From Sordariomycetes sp. S80-01Y (taxonomy: Eukaryota > Ascomycota > Sordariomycetes): DNA of 64,000 nt. The position numbers were made by a program, and so were the translations under genes. This document shows positions 9,735 through 21,085 of this stretch, one piece after another. Below the pieces are notes generated by a model. It was not told the DNA's origin. It ran no database searches and saw only the letters and a list, made by a program, of their open reading frames with translations. The stretch's first letter is position 1. Every line of letters starts with the position of its first letter. The stretch covers positions 682,001 to 746,000 of the forward strand of contig JAXQJY010000027.1 of NCBI GenBank assembly GCA_037042185.1, written 5' to 3'.

Positions 9735-10963
9735 ATGGATCAATATTCCATCAACAACAACCAACTACCTGTCAAGATGGAGGCCTCACCCACCGAGTCC
9801 TTCATGTCAGTCCATGGCGACTACACGCCACTCTTCGAGGGCTCGCCTTCGAGGTCGGTCAACTCATCGCCTTCTATCCGACCAAGCGACACCTTCACAC
9901 CCAACTCGACCCTCCCCTACGAGGCTCTGAGCCCGACCATGTCCTCGGCTCCCAGCCCGGCATCACACACCCTTGTCGAGTCGGCCGGCTCGCAGCAGAA
10001 GAAGAAGCGCAAGTCTTGGGGCCAAGTCCTTCCCGAGCCCAAGACCAACCTCCCCCCACGCAAGCGAGCCAAGACAGAGGATGAGAAGGAGCAGCGACGT
10101 GTCGAGAGGGTTCTCCGCAACCGTCGCGCCGCACAGTCCTCGCGCGAGCGTAAGCGTCAGGAGGTAGAGCTGCTCGTCGAGAAGAACCGTCTGTTGGAGG
10201 AGAAGCTACAGGCGGCAGAGGAGAGGAACCTTCGTCTCGAGCACGCCCTTCGCGCCCAACAGACAGACGGGCAGACCGAGGGAGCCAAGTCCTACTCGAC
10301 GCTAGACAACACCCTGGCGACGAACCTCTTCCCCCAGGACGAGCCCCAGACCAAGGTAACTACCGACGCTTTACCCCAAACCATCAACATGGCAACTCTC
10401 TCGCCACCATCTTCAGACTTCCAAGTCAAGGATGACGCCCCCGAGCCCGCCCCCTTTCAACTTCCCTCCACCACCGCCCGCCCCTCCGACGCGACACAAC
10501 ATTCTGCAGCAATGTTGTGCGACCTGCAGTGTCCGTCGGAGCCGGCCAGCAACCCGGAGGCAGCACAGGCATGGGCTTGGATGATCTTCCTCGCGCAGAT
10601 CCTCAGGGCTTCGGTCCTTTCGGCGTGGCAGCGTCCGCTGACACAGATCAGTTTGTCCTTGAAAACGGGCTCCCCTCTAGTCCCGAGTCCGTCTATCTTG
10701 ACAACGATACTGTGGCTGGTAACAGCACCGAGTCAAACTTCGACGCGGCCTTCGAATCGTACCTCGACTTCCCGCTCCCGGACAACTTCGGTTCTGCGGA
10801 GTTTGGGCTGGCGGCTATCGAAACCAGCGCTGATTTCTGGAACGTCAACCAAGGTGACCAACCTGAAGGTGAAGCTACTCAGGAAGATCCTTTCTCGCAG
10901 CCCAATACTGGCGCGTCCTCTGATGGATGCGACGTTGGCGGCCTTGCGGTTAGTGTCCAGTGA
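9735..10963 (+). CDS. hacA: HacA/HAC1 bZIP activator of the unfolded protein response (Ire1-spliced form)
   Basis: HacA turns on chaperone and secretory genes in the nucleus after endoplasmic reticulum stress. The ATG at 9735 starts MDQYSINNNQLPVKMEASPTES. The family block KKRKSWGQVLPEPKTNLPPR precedes the basic region (RRVERVLRNRRAAQSSRERKR, about residues 118-142) and a leucine zipper to about 172. Removal of the 20-nt element 10507-10526 changes frame, giving DATQHSAVSVGAGQQP and a C-terminal half rich in Asp/Phe that ends GASSDGCDVGGLAVSVQ at the stop 10961-10963. That ending resembles the HAC1/HacA C-termini of Trichoderma and Aspergillus as I remember them. Length is 402 residues when spliced and 502 when not. 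The family assignment and the induced frame are very likely correct; the 3' end has a second possibility described in the findings. Confidence 0.93.
10495..10535 (+). promoter_or_regulatory. Ire1 unconventional 20-nt intron with twin cleavage loops
   Basis: The intron is 10507-10526. At the 5' site a perfect 9-bp stem (CACAACATT with AATGTTGTG, 10495-10503 and 10511-10519) closes a 7-nt loop CTGCAGC; at the 3' site a shorter stem (GAC with GTC) closes CTGCAGT. Both loops fit the known Ire1 consensus CNG|CNGN, with cleavage after 10506 and after 10526. Ends are not GT..AG. Removal shifts the frame and is required to reach the activation domain. Confidence 0.93.
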
Positions 10964-11243
10964 GAGCCACAACTCGACGGTCAACACCACGGTTAACGTT
11001 TCAGGCTCACCTGATGTCGATGGCGAGCTGACTCATCTCTTGCAGAACATGGCTCTGCCTCCTCGCGAAACCCTTCTAGCACTTGCCTGGACCCTCCGGT
11101 GCGAGATGAAGAAGATGGCTTCGCGGAGGCATAGCTCGTCCGTTGTGCTGGAGTCTAGGTCGAAGAAGAATGCTGTGTCACAGCACGACCTCAGTGGCGT
11201 GACCGAGTCCGTGGCTTTACAGGACGCTGCCGTACAGGCTTGA
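10507..11243 (+). other. Alternative C-terminus of unspliced hacA mRNA
   Basis: If the Ire1 intron is kept, the bZIP frame remains open for about 245 more codons, ending at 11243. The last 93 codons lie beyond the stop of the induced frame. Two parts look protein-like rather than random: ILARPLMDATLAALRLVSS (overlapping the end of the induced frame) and NMALPPRETLLALAWTLR with the helical sequence after it. I cannot test conservation here. It could encode a repressive tail, as unspliced HAC1/XBP1 products do in other organisms, or be reached by an additional conventional intron. Confidence 0.5.
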
Positions 11244-11468
11244 TCATGGTTTATGACAAAATGGGTGTAATGGTAATGGAGTTTAAGGGTCTCAGTGGTA
11301 TCTGAGCGGTTTGACATCCTGGACTGGGTATTGTGCCAGGTTTGAGTTGAATTGATATGCCCTATTGGGGTTTCAACATCATTATTGTGTGCAACAAATA
11401 TCGTGACTAATGCTCGCTGGTGAGGTTATCGTAATTCGTAAAAGTGAAACCATCCCCAAAGATAATGA

Positions 11469-12347
11469 CTACCACAACCCATCCATCTCTTGCATTGCTG
11501 CCTCTTCAGCAGCGAAGTCCTCTTCTGTTTGTCCTCCCCCATCTCGTTTCCCTGCGTCGTGGCTGCCCGCCTCAGCCATGAGGGCATCCAAATCATCTCC
11601 GTCAGGTTCTTCTGCGGCTAGTGTCCGCTTCCTCGGCGCATCCTGTCCCTCCGCCTCTGCTATCAACGCGTCCAAGTCATCCTCGCCCGGCTCATTCACT
11701 ACGGGCACCGTCCGCCCTGCCCTTCTCGGTGTAGCATCGTACAGGTCGTCGTCATCCGGTACATCGTCTGCTGGTGGTGGGGTGGATGGTCGACTTGGCG
11801 ATTTCTCTCCGCCGGTGGCCTTCGCGCCAGCTGCGTCGTTCCTCCTTTCTACCTCTCCAATCTCCATCATCTCGTCCTCTCCGTTCTTGTCGGTGCCCAG
11901 AACCCTCCTCCTGCCCTCCTCGATCCATTCGTGCCTCGCAGCTGTGACCCTCTTCTTGTGCCCGCACTTCTCCACCATCCCCAGCGCATCCACGAACCTC
12001 GCCTTGGGGAACAGATCGTCTAGCCAGTTCTGGTAGAAATTCAACAACCTCTCGGCGTCGCTCCATTCGTGGCCCTTTCCCTTCAGTTTAAGATGTTTGG
12101 CGCGGGAGCGAAGCTTGGGTATCCCCTGGGCGGACAGCAGGCGGTCCTCGTCGAGTTTGACGGCGGGTTGCCGGACGCGCTTCGCGACTGAGATTTCTTC
12201 GTCCAGGCCGAGAGCATCTGGCTTGCGCTTTTGGGTCTTTGAGTCGGGAGGTGGGCTGGCGAATGGATCATCAGACAGATCTCCGATGTCGTAGTTGTCG
12301 AGGTCATCATGTCGTGGAGCAGTCCCGTCCTTGGATTTGGATGCCAT
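11469..12347 (-). CDS. CSM3: Replication fork protection complex subunit CSM3/Swi3 (TIPIN)
   Basis: Csm3/Swi3 pairs with Tof1/Swi1 at replication forks and supports fork pausing, S-phase checkpoint signalling and cohesion. The single-exon gene encodes 292 residues. The Swi3 domain is about residues 58-150, with VRQPAVKLDEDRLLSAQGIP, LRSRAKHLKLKGKGHEWSD and LLNFYQNWLDDLFPKARFVD, which are the family's characteristic blocks. The C-terminal half is acidic and low-complexity, with two similar DDLDAL(I/M)AEA repeats. It is convergent with hacA (225 bp apart) and divergent from the complex I gene. Confidence 0.93.
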   Translation of the reverse strand: MASKSKDGTAPRHDDLDNYDIGDLSDDPFASPPPDSKTQKRKPDALGLDEEISVAKRVRQPAVKLDEDRLLSAQGIPKLRSRAKHLKLKGKGHEWSDAERLLNFYQNWLDDLFPKARFVDALGMVEKCGHKKRVTAARHEWIEEGRRRVLGTDKNGEDEMMEIGEVERRNDAAGAKATGGEKSPSRPSTPPPADDVPDDDDLYDATPRRAGRTVPVVNEPGEDDLDALIAEAEGQDAPRKRTLAAEEPDGDDLDALMAEAGSHDAGKRDGGGQTEEDFAAEEAAMQEMDGLW

Positions 12348-12649
12348 TGGTTCGGTGTTGTATTCTGAGATGTGATGAGGCCAGGCAGAATTCCGGCCAC
12401 GAAGAAAATGAATAGGGGCTTTGGTTGATCTGAGTGATTGACAACAATAATTCTATGTAAATCCGCGAAGTCTAATCTAGAAGACGCGTCTTGATGGTGG
12501 GGGACGCGACTTAGCGCGACAGTGCCGGCTGCATGCACGTGATGCGGGAGAGTCACAGTCACATGACCCGCTCCACCTCCAACTTCCAACGCTCGCAGCT
12601 TGCCTTTGGGAGTGCCTCCAGCAGCTCGACATCGATAAAAGCCACCACC
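12348..12649. other. Divergent promoter, CSM3 / complex I subunit
   Basis: About 300 bp between two divergent starts; no further feature recognised. Confidence 0.5.
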
Positions 12650-13509
12650 ATGGCCGACACATCCGTCAAGCAGCCGGCGCAGACCTTTGTCGGTCCCAGC
12701 AAACAAGTCAACACCGACTACCCGGTATGTCCACCCCCGGCGGGAGCCTCAATGGATTGGAAACGGTACTGACGAATGGGAAACAGCTCATTGACAATGA
12801 CCCGTACGTGCCCTCACCGACGACCTCGACCCTCGAACCCGAGTCCTCCAAGCGATTGAGAATGCGAAATGAACTGGGAATGGGAAAGCTGATTAGTGCA
12901 GGCACTTCATGCGCGTCCTGAAGTACGCCCGGACGAGCGATTACATCACGGGCGCCGCGGCCGCTGCCTTCGGTCCGGCTGCCATCCTCACCCTCGAGAA
13001 GTTTGCGCCCTCGCACGTTGGAAAGGGCGGTCTGCCCAAGATTCTCCGTTTGGCGGGCGGATTGGGTATCACCGCTGGCTTCTTGATTTACTACCAGCGA
13101 TCAGCCAGTACGTTCTTTTCCCCGACTCCGCTTTGCTCGCTCGTTGTTGGGATCCTGAGGAGCCGGGATTGCGCACCCCCAACGGTGTTTTCGAGTCCGG
13201 AAGACCATGATTGGATAATGGGGGCTAACGAGAACAGTGCGTTTCTACGGCGCCACCGAGAACCGCCGCGAGATGGAAATGGACATGCGCGAGATGGTCG
13301 ACAAGGTCAAGCGCGGCGAGCCGCTGTACGGCGAGTCCCAGCTGACGCCGCACATGCAGGGCGTGGCGGCGCGCCAGAGCAGGTACAGCAGTCTGTTCAT
13401 GGGGGTGCTGCCGTGGTTCAACTTTGTCAACCACGGGCAGCACGGTGTCGACACGGCCAAGTACTACCAGCAGGCGGAGCGGGAGCTGGAGCAGGAGAGG
13501 AAGCAATAG
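12650..13509 (+). CDS. NUXM: NADH:ubiquinone oxidoreductase 20.9 kDa accessory subunit
   Basis: This is a membrane-arm accessory subunit of mitochondrial complex I, characteristic of fungi. Four exons: 12650-12724, 12787-12803 (only 17 nt), 12902-13107 and 13238-13509. The joined product is 189 residues (about 21 kDa). Conserved pieces are YPLIDNDPHFMRVLKYARTS across exons 1-3, FGPAAILTLEKFAPSHVGKG, two probable membrane segments, RFYGATENRREMEMDMREMV and LPWFNFVNHGQHGVDTAKYY. The tiny second exon is supported because both its junctions preserve the conserved LIDNDPHF block. No presequence is evident, as is usual for this subunit. Confidence 0.94.
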
Positions 13510-16080
13510 GTGGCGTGCTGGGTGGGCCGCACGAGGACGGGCCGGAGGGGACCGAGGATGGGTGTATATTACGGGCGGAGCCTAGACGATGGCGATCGAA
13601 TCGAATAAAGACGCATCATGTCCTTTTGTTACAGCGGAACCTTGTCCAAGATATCTGGGGTGGTGCACTTTCTGTACGTGAATGCCGTGACGGGGTCAAG
13701 AGGCCGTATCACAACAGTCAAGGTTGTGTGGAAACTACCATCGACCGAATTGGGTCAGCGAGATGGCTGCTTTCGAAACTGTAAGCCATTCCAGCAACGA
13801 GATTCACAATTCCAACAGCGGTTCACAAGCGAGACTCAAGCCTGTCTGCCCACGATGTACTCTAGCCTACTCAGCGAAGCGCTGGACTTCCGGGAACAAG
13901 ACCCTCGAGCCGGCCCACAGGGTTTTGCTCCATGCGAGTGTCCTTTGAAACTGAAGAAGAAACAGGTGAGGGGGCCGCAAAACTCCACGAGAGGAGGCGA
14001 ATTGCGTGGTCGGGCACCTCACGGAAGTGGTCCGTCAACGCCGAGATGTCGTATTTCGGGAAGCTCACATCGGGGATTCTAGTCACAGAAAGACAGACTT
14101 CAGTTGGTATCAGACACTGTTGCAGCAAGACATCAGCTTTTCGAAACGGACCAGTGAACGTAGCCGGGATTCAGCGCGGCAAATGTCTCTGCCTCTTCGC
14201 GGGATGACGCGGTACGAGGTTACACAACTGGCCGGAACAAGAAAGAGCAATAGCTACAAAGTCTTCCCCCTAAATCAATAGAGCAACGACTAAATCTTAA
14301 AACACCCCCAGAGCTGAGTGTCCGACCTGCTACCATGGAAGATGCTGGGAATGAGGAGGAGATTCGCGTACGATTGCATCTGCCGCCTTCCGAAGTATTC
14401 AGAGAAGCAGAAGATGATTTATCAAAACCTATCGTTCATGAAAGCCTTTGAGATTTCTTAGAACTAGCTGCGAATTTCTGGGAAAAGCTTCAGGGCATCG
14501 CTTTCTTTTGCCAGTAGGCTGTCTTCGACTGAAGCTTCCGATGCCTGCTAATAACCCCTTCACTTAAAAGCATGGATGGCCTCATTGCGATCGCCAGCAA
14601 CCTCATCTTCCCGGCATCCATAGCCGGCGACTCAAAATAGTCACTCGATTGTGAAGACACCCTGTTCAGCGACGCATCGAGCTTCTTCGCTGAGCGTTAC
14701 CGTGCAAGCAACGATCCGGACTAGCATGGACAGACTAGCTCTGAAGCCAGATCTCTCAAGTTAAGAAAACCGAACCCGGCAGTTGTCGGCTTCCGAAACG
14801 CTTGAATGCCACTCGTATGGCCAATTTCGGAAATGCGAGTGTTACCAACCCCCATTGTTACCTTCCATTGACTGGCACAGTCTTAATCTGCCTGGAGGGA
14901 GCGAGGATCTTGTTGCTGATGCCTCCTCCCTTGGCTATCACCTTAACAGCCCTTCCGCACGGCGCCTCCAAGTAGTCGTGATCATAAAGAATGATAGGTT
15001 TCCAGGCTGAATCGGCTGAGGCAGCCTGTTGTTGATCATCTGCTGTAGCTCACAAAGGCTACTGCTTGCACCTCGTGAGCTCTATTCAAACTACATCACA
15101 CGATGTCTGCGAGGGTACTTTCGTGAATCCCGCCAACTGTATTGAGGATGGATAGCTAGAGCCTTGAATTGCGGGCGTCTTGATTGCCGCTCTTGGCTAT
15201 TGATTCTTTCTTCTAGACGGGGCGAGTCCCTCCCGCCGCTGTCCGTGAACAAGGCTAACAGTATAATTCCCGGTCCGGCGATTCAACTGAACATATCACT
15301 GATTTCTTGGGCGACACCTCACCCGCCGAAGGAAGGAATGCATCAGTTGACACGGAAAGCAGCCTGCATTGCGAAGGGTATGGCCCAGATGTTCAAGTTA
15401 AGCAGACGGACGACCGGACGTCTTGTTTGGGGTTCATTGAGATGGCGGCGTCGTCATTTTCCACGCAAAGCATGCATACATTAGCGCTCGTCAAGGACGG
15501 AACTGGATACTATTGTGGCCTCGTCGCCGATCTCCGATCAAGGCACATGCGAAAGCGAAGATCCGGCTGCTGTAGGGCCGCGAGGGGTATTACTCAGAGT
15601 TGCGGTCATGCTACCACACCCGCTTCCCAGCCACATAGTCGAAATAGGCTGGTGGTGATATAGGTGGATGGCAGCGCCGGAGTGGTCCGCTTGGCGCCAA
15701 AGGGAGACGAATGGCAGAGCCCGTCACCGCCACAGGAGCTTTGCAATGAGACACTGAAAGACACCAATTGAACAATTCGAATGCCAGAACGTGATCTTGC
15801 CGCTCCTCACTTTGCGGGGTTTGCCGGCCAATTGACGAATCTGATGGCGTCTCGTGGCGACCCATCGACACATTCGGTAGGTGAGCCGGCAGAGGTTGGA
15901 TTGCCCGGTCTTGGATTCATGCGGGCCCCGAAGCCCTCCTGACGATCTGCAATGGAGGAAGTATATAAAGCCTCGTGTGCTCGGCTGTGAGGCATTCCGG
16001 CCGTCCCGTTGCTGTGTTGTCGCAACGATCATCCTAGAAGAAGAAGAAGAACCAGGTTCAGCTGATATTCGACCGTCAAG
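13510..16080. other. Long gene-poor interval
   Basis: No intact gene recognised in 2.6 kb. Short open stretches at about 14335-14452, 14783-15010 and 15307-15663 look mildly coding-like (for example EGYGPDVQVKQTDD and CLGFIEMAASSFS) but are broken by stops and match no family I know. They may be decayed gene pieces or chance. The distal end is the phospholipase promoter. Confidence 0.4.
15962..15969 (+). promoter_or_regulatory. TATA box of the phospholipase A2 gene
   Basis: TATATAAA sits 112 bp before the ATG at 16081, a usual distance for a fungal TATA element with a short leader. Confidence 0.5.
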
Positions 16081-16711
16081 ATGAAGTTCGCCGCCGCTGT
16101 CGTTGCTCTCGCCTCTGGCGCCTCGGCGCTGCCAAGCATCGTGGCCCGCCAGGACCTGGTTGCCATCACCGACGAGCTGCTCTTCGACATCACGCTGCCT
16201 GAGTTCTCTTCCCGTCGCGGCGAGCCTGCGACCCTGAACTGGGAGACCGATGGCTGCACCTCGTCTCCCGACAACCCATTTGGGTTCCCTTTCGAGGTAG
16301 GCCATTAAGTTGATGTGTCTTGTCGACGCTCTTTACTTATGCGTTAACAGCCTGCGTGCCACCGTCACGACTTTGGATACCACAACTACCGTGACCAGTC
16401 CCGCTTCACCGTGAGCGGCAAGCTCAACATTGACGACAACTTCAAGGATGAGTGAGTCGCCACGTCTGCAGCGAGAAAGTGCTTTACTGACACGTTCCAG
16501 CCTGTACTTCCAGTGCGAGAGCTCCTCCGTCCAGTTCGTCTGCGAGGGTCTCGCTGAGGTCTACTACGCCGCCGTCCGTGCTTTCGGCGGCGACGACGCC
16601 ACCCCCGACAAGCGCGAGGAGGACCTCGTTGCTATCTACGAGGAGAAGGTCGCCATCTACGAGGAGCGCGTCAAGGAGGCCCAGAAGGAGGGTCTGCTGC
16701 CCACTCTGTGA
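16081..16711 (+). CDS. Secreted fungal phospholipase A2 (group XIV type)
   Basis: Secreted PLA2 enzymes hydrolyse the sn-2 acyl ester of phospholipids using a His-Asp pair and calcium. Exons are 16081-16296, 16351-16451 and 16501-16711, giving 175 residues. Residues 1-16 form a signal peptide (MKFAAAVVALASGASA) and a dibasic-like VARQ segment follows. The active-site signature PACHRHDFGYHNY begins at residue 73, right at the second exon, with His78-Asp79 as the catalytic pair. Cysteines in DGCTSS, PACHR, FQCESS and FVCEG can make the two disulfides typical of the fungal/bacterial group. The C-terminus carries a charged helix with a VAIYEE repeat. Fungal members have been linked to symbiosis and nutrient stress, but nothing in this sequence shows the role. 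Confidence 0.9.
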
Positions 16712-18084
16712 GGATGTTTGTCAAGGTGTACATATGATGATCGAAGATACAATGAATGAAACGCACATACACATCACGAAGCTGTAAGCTCATGCTGTAG
16801 CTTCGGCTGCATGGGTGTGGCTCCCAGGTTGGGTCGCAGACGACACCCACAGACCAAGGTGACGACGGTTGCTGATGATCCAATCCATGACACACAGAAA
16901 TTGATTCCCATGCTTGCGCGTCTATTTGTGACCCGTACGCACGGTGTAGGCTTTATGCTTATTTCCCCGCCATTGGAGTTGGCCGTTGTTGAAGAGCTGG
17001 TCTTCATTCGGTCTGGTCGTGGAAATGTCGATTTACCTGCGCTTGGTACTAGACCTGGCTTGGCGCTGGTGTCTAAAGCAGCTTGTACTGTTGCTCCGTA
17101 GACGAAGGATTGACTGGTATTAGGACGGGCGAGGAGAGGGTTGCCGCTTCATAAGACGAGTTAATGCGTTTACTGCAAACACATGGACTAAGGAGAACCA
17201 GCTCCGCCGATGGACCCTGACCAAGCTGCTTTTCCTCAACGTTGGGAATGCCCAAGGCCGCGGGCCTCGAAGTCTTTTATAGCCTAGTGCAGTTGCTCAA
17301 CGGCCAATTGCTCCCAGTCACCTACTTCTTCCAGGGTTGCTGGTAGACAAGGCCTCAAGCGAGATTACCCACGCCTCTTCACCAAGGCGCAGTGAGCTTC
17401 AGTCAGAGCAGAGGGTCTCTCCCCCTCAAGTAGATCGTGGTCTTGGCCAATCGCCGGTTCGTGCAACCGAGGATGCTCAGGGCAACCCTTCATGCGGTTC
17501 GTCAGCGGCGCGATCCGAGAAACAATCACGCGCAATCAGAAAGAGGACCACCTCCATTGGCGGGAGCAAAAGGACAATGGGCCAAGGGACCGATAACCTC
17601 CATTCCAGAAGCCATCACGGTCCTTACCGGGGCAGTGGGCGCGGTGGACCGCCATGAACACCTTGTTTATTGGACCCAAGACGCTAAGATCTCTCGTTGA
17701 CCTTCCTATACAGGCAGTTGATAAGCGCCCTTCCTGCGGGCTGCCCGCCCAGCCATTAGGAGCCGCCCCGGCCAACCAGCTTCGGTCTCTGGAGGCGAGC
17801 AGCATCCAGCTCGACCCTGCGATTTCACAAAGTTCCACAAGGCTCAAGCCTCATCATCTCGAAAAGATCACATTCGTCTCTGCAGCCACCGCGGTTGTGC
17901 TGCCCTTATCATGCCGTGTCGCGTTCGAGAACCATGAATTCCTTAGCACCGGATCCCGTTGCCTTGGCGAGCGGCCAGGGAGCATTCTTTATAACGGCCA
18001 TGACGCCCGCCATGGAGTGAGCCCGGGACTCGTCGCTTGTCCCATTTATCGTTGCACGACATACGGACTGCTCTTCTCTTCAAC
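16712..18084. other. Intergenic, phospholipase 3' region and next promoter
   Basis: No gene recognised in 1.4 kb. A TTTATAAC TATA-like element lies about 100 bp before the next ATG. Confidence 0.45.
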
Positions 18085-19940
18085 ATGCGCTTCTCCACGC
18101 TCTCTTGTGCGGTTTTGGCCGCATCCGCGGTCTCTGCCAAGGAACACCCCAAGAATGAGGCCCTCGCTGCTGGTAAGACACGGCATCAGGACCAACCGTA
18201 GAGGCCAGCCGCTTACCATTGATCAGAGATGTACGACAACCGGGCCATGCACAACAGCAACATGGCTCACAAGAAGGCCCTCTGGCTAGCTCAATACGAG
18301 TCCGGCCAGCTGGACTCTTCCAAGTGGCCTCGTCTCAACTACACCAAGTGCATCGACGGCAAGGTCGAGGCCATCAAGGGCGACCCTCTTCACACATTCC
18401 GGTGCAAGAACATTGACCTGTACGATTTCATCAACCACGCCACCCTCGGGTCCCCCAATGGCTGGGATGAGGCCGGCGATGGTCTGCTCCTGACTGGATC
18501 CTCTTCTTGGGGCTGGACTGACCCTGAGTCGGGTCGTGAGTTCGTTGCCAACGGCATGTACGACGGAACTGCCTTCATTGAGATTCTGCCCGAGGGTCGC
18601 ATGGTCAACCTCGGTCTCCTGTGAGTTTCCTGAGTGAAGCCCGAAATTCCACACAGCTGATGTATGTGAAGTCCTTGCCCTGCTCCTACAAACCCGAACG
18701 CTTTCTGGAAGGAGATTCGCAGCTACAAGCATTATATGCTCATTGGTTCTGAGCTCGGTGACCACGGCATCCAGATCTTCGACATGAAGAAGCTGCTGGA
18801 TATCGATCACGCCGAAGCCCCCATCAAGTTTGACTTTAAAGAGGACGTCGCCGGGTGGATTCAAGATCTTCCCCAGGGTGCTTCTCACAACGTTGTCGTC
18901 AATGAAGAAGTCGGCTACGCCGTTGCCGTTGGCTCGCGTCCCACCAACTCGGGCTGCCGCGCCGGTCCCATCTTCTTCGACATTACGGATCCCAGCAAGG
19001 CCACTCGTCTGGGCTGCAACAGCGAAGATGGATACGTCCACGACGCTCAGTGTCTGATCTACCACGGTCCGGATGAGCGCTATGAAGGCCGCGATATCTG
19101 CTACGGCTACAACGAGGACACGCTGACCATCTACGATGTCTCGGACAAGGCCAACTCGAGCATCATCTCCATCACCTCGTACGATGGCGCTACCTACACC
19201 CACCAGGGTTGGGTTTTGGATCCTAAGTGGCAGCAGTACCTCCTCATGGACGACGAGGTCGATGAGATCCGCGGCAACGGCCCTGCTGCTGACGGCTACC
19301 CCGTCACTTACATCTGGGACATCAGCGACCTCGAGAACCCCAAGCAGACCGGCCTTTACAAAGGTAGATTCAACCTACTTAGGCCAAGATATCAAGCTAA
19401 CAATTCATAGCCGCCAACAAGGGCGTTGACCACAACCAGTACATCAAGGACGGCCTTGTCTACCAGTCCGCCTACACTTCTGGGCTCCGTGTCTACGACA
19501 TCACCTCCATCCCCGAGGACCCCACTGGTGACAGGGTCTGCGAGGTTGCCTACCTCGACATCTACCCTGAAGATGACTCCCTTCCCGGCGGCGGAATGGT
19601 TGAAATGTTTGGATCCTGGTCCTCGTACGCCATGTTCCCGTCGGGCTTCATCTTCATCAACACCATCGAGCGCGGCGGCTACCTGGCCAAGATGACCAAG
19701 CGCGAGAAGTGCCCCAAGACGCACCCTTGCAACGCTGACAACTGTCTCCGTGCCATGCGCGCCAACTCTGTCAAGGGCCGTCTGGAGGAGAGCCAGGAGT
19801 TCTGCGCCGGCTTCACCGATGGGTGGTCTGCTGACGTTGGTGTTGTGCCCATGTACGCTGCGGACGCCTGCGGACACAACATCATCTCGCGCGTCAGCTC
19901 AGCTTGCTCGTGCTTGCCCACCGCTACGCCTGCCCCGTAA
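18085..19940 (+). CDS. Secreted LVIVD/choice-of-anchor-B type beta-propeller protein
   Basis: The product is a predicted extracellular beta-propeller of the family called choice-of-anchor B in bacteria and found as a secreted protein in fungi; its ligand is unknown. Exons: 18085-18172, 18227-18620, 18672-19363, 19411-19940; 567 residues. A signal peptide (MRFSTLSCAVLAASAVSA) leads. Repeated blade motifs include YMLIGSELGDHGIQIFDMKK, NEEVGYAVAVGS, FFDITDPSKATRLGCNSEDG, YVHDAQC, LTIYDVSDK, TYIWDISDLENP and GLRVYDITSI. Metal or turn residues such as DHNQYIKDG and THQGWVLDPKW recur in this family. The Cys-rich end (KTHPCNADNCLRAM) is additional. Function beyond secretion is inference. Confidence 0.85.
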
Positions 19941-21085
19941 GGGTGAGGTTGGAGTTGGGCTTCCATATACGAATGACGCATACATGCTAGAGGTCAGAAA
20001 ACTACCAGTATTAATCTAACGATGTGAATGACGAGTACTTGTTTAATCATGATCCCTCAGACCTGTATGCTGTGTTTACTAAGTGTTGTGACGGTCCGGC
20101 CCGCGAGTATCCGGCGAGAACCCGAACGCCCAAAGTTGAGACGCCCCTATATAAGTATGTCGTCCATTCGCGGTGATGATGAGAAGGGAATACTCTACGG
20201 CAAGTGCGTACAATGTCACGCATATCAGGGAAGTATACGATAGCCTTAATATCACGGGTCGGAAAGATGCAGTAGCATGAGATAGAAAGTTCGCAGACAA
20301 AACGAAATGCTTCTGCCCTCGGCTAAAGGCAACCCGAGGAGCAGCAGTGCCGGGCCAGACTTGGCTCTTCTGTCATATGTTCCAGGATCTCAAGGGGCAT
20401 GAGAGCTTTGACACATTTGCACTTACAGTTTGCCGCGTCTGGGCGTATTTGACGAAATGTGGACGTTCACGTGTGCGGTGCTGGCGAAGGGACTATCTGT
20501 GAAACCGGGCAGCAATGGAGCGACACGGATTCTAGAATTAGAGACCGCAAGTCTTCCGTTGCTTACCCTTCCCGATGGTCGGCACGATCATTTATTCCCA
20601 GCCCGAGAGTTGGGCACGTTCTTGATCCACTGTAACTGATTTGCGGATTCTTGCTCACCGCCGAAGATAGAGGTGGCGCATTGGGTGTCTAAGGTCCTAA
20701 TTAAGTTCGGGGGTCCGATATGATACGTTGTTGCCATCAATTAACGATTAATCTAAGCTTATCTCACTTTAATCCCGATAAGGTTGAAAGGTCTCTTACA
20801 AACCCTGGTCTCCTCCTCACCTCCCCACATCCCGGCTTCCAAATCCTCCCCCGAGCCCAATGATGACGCTGCAAGCCTCTCGTCAGCGGCATCGGAGCTC
20901 CTCCGATCTTGGCATCCGTCTTGCCGACTTTGACATCCGTCTTACCGTCCTTGCTATCAACAGTGGACATGTAGGGCAGCTCGATAAAGTGTGGTATAAG
21001 TTTCAAGGTGATCTGCTTACAGCAAGCCCTTGACAACACTTGCGCCTTCACTTCTATCTGGTCAGAACACCGGGACTTCGACAGC
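19941..21085. other. Intergenic, nothing firm
   Basis: No gene recognised in 1.1 kb. A TATATAAG at about 20149 precedes only a 28-codon frame. Confidence 0.45.

Noticed and set aside
10355-10415. Possible conventional intron in hacA (GTAACT to TTCAG, 61 nt)
   Set aside because: It would shift frame before the Ire1 site and destroy the link to the conserved DATQHSAVSV segment.
20158-20241. 28-codon frame with a CxxCH haem-type motif (KCVQCHAYQG)
   Set aside because: Too short, no conserved context and no intron extending it; probably chance despite the nearby TATATAAG.
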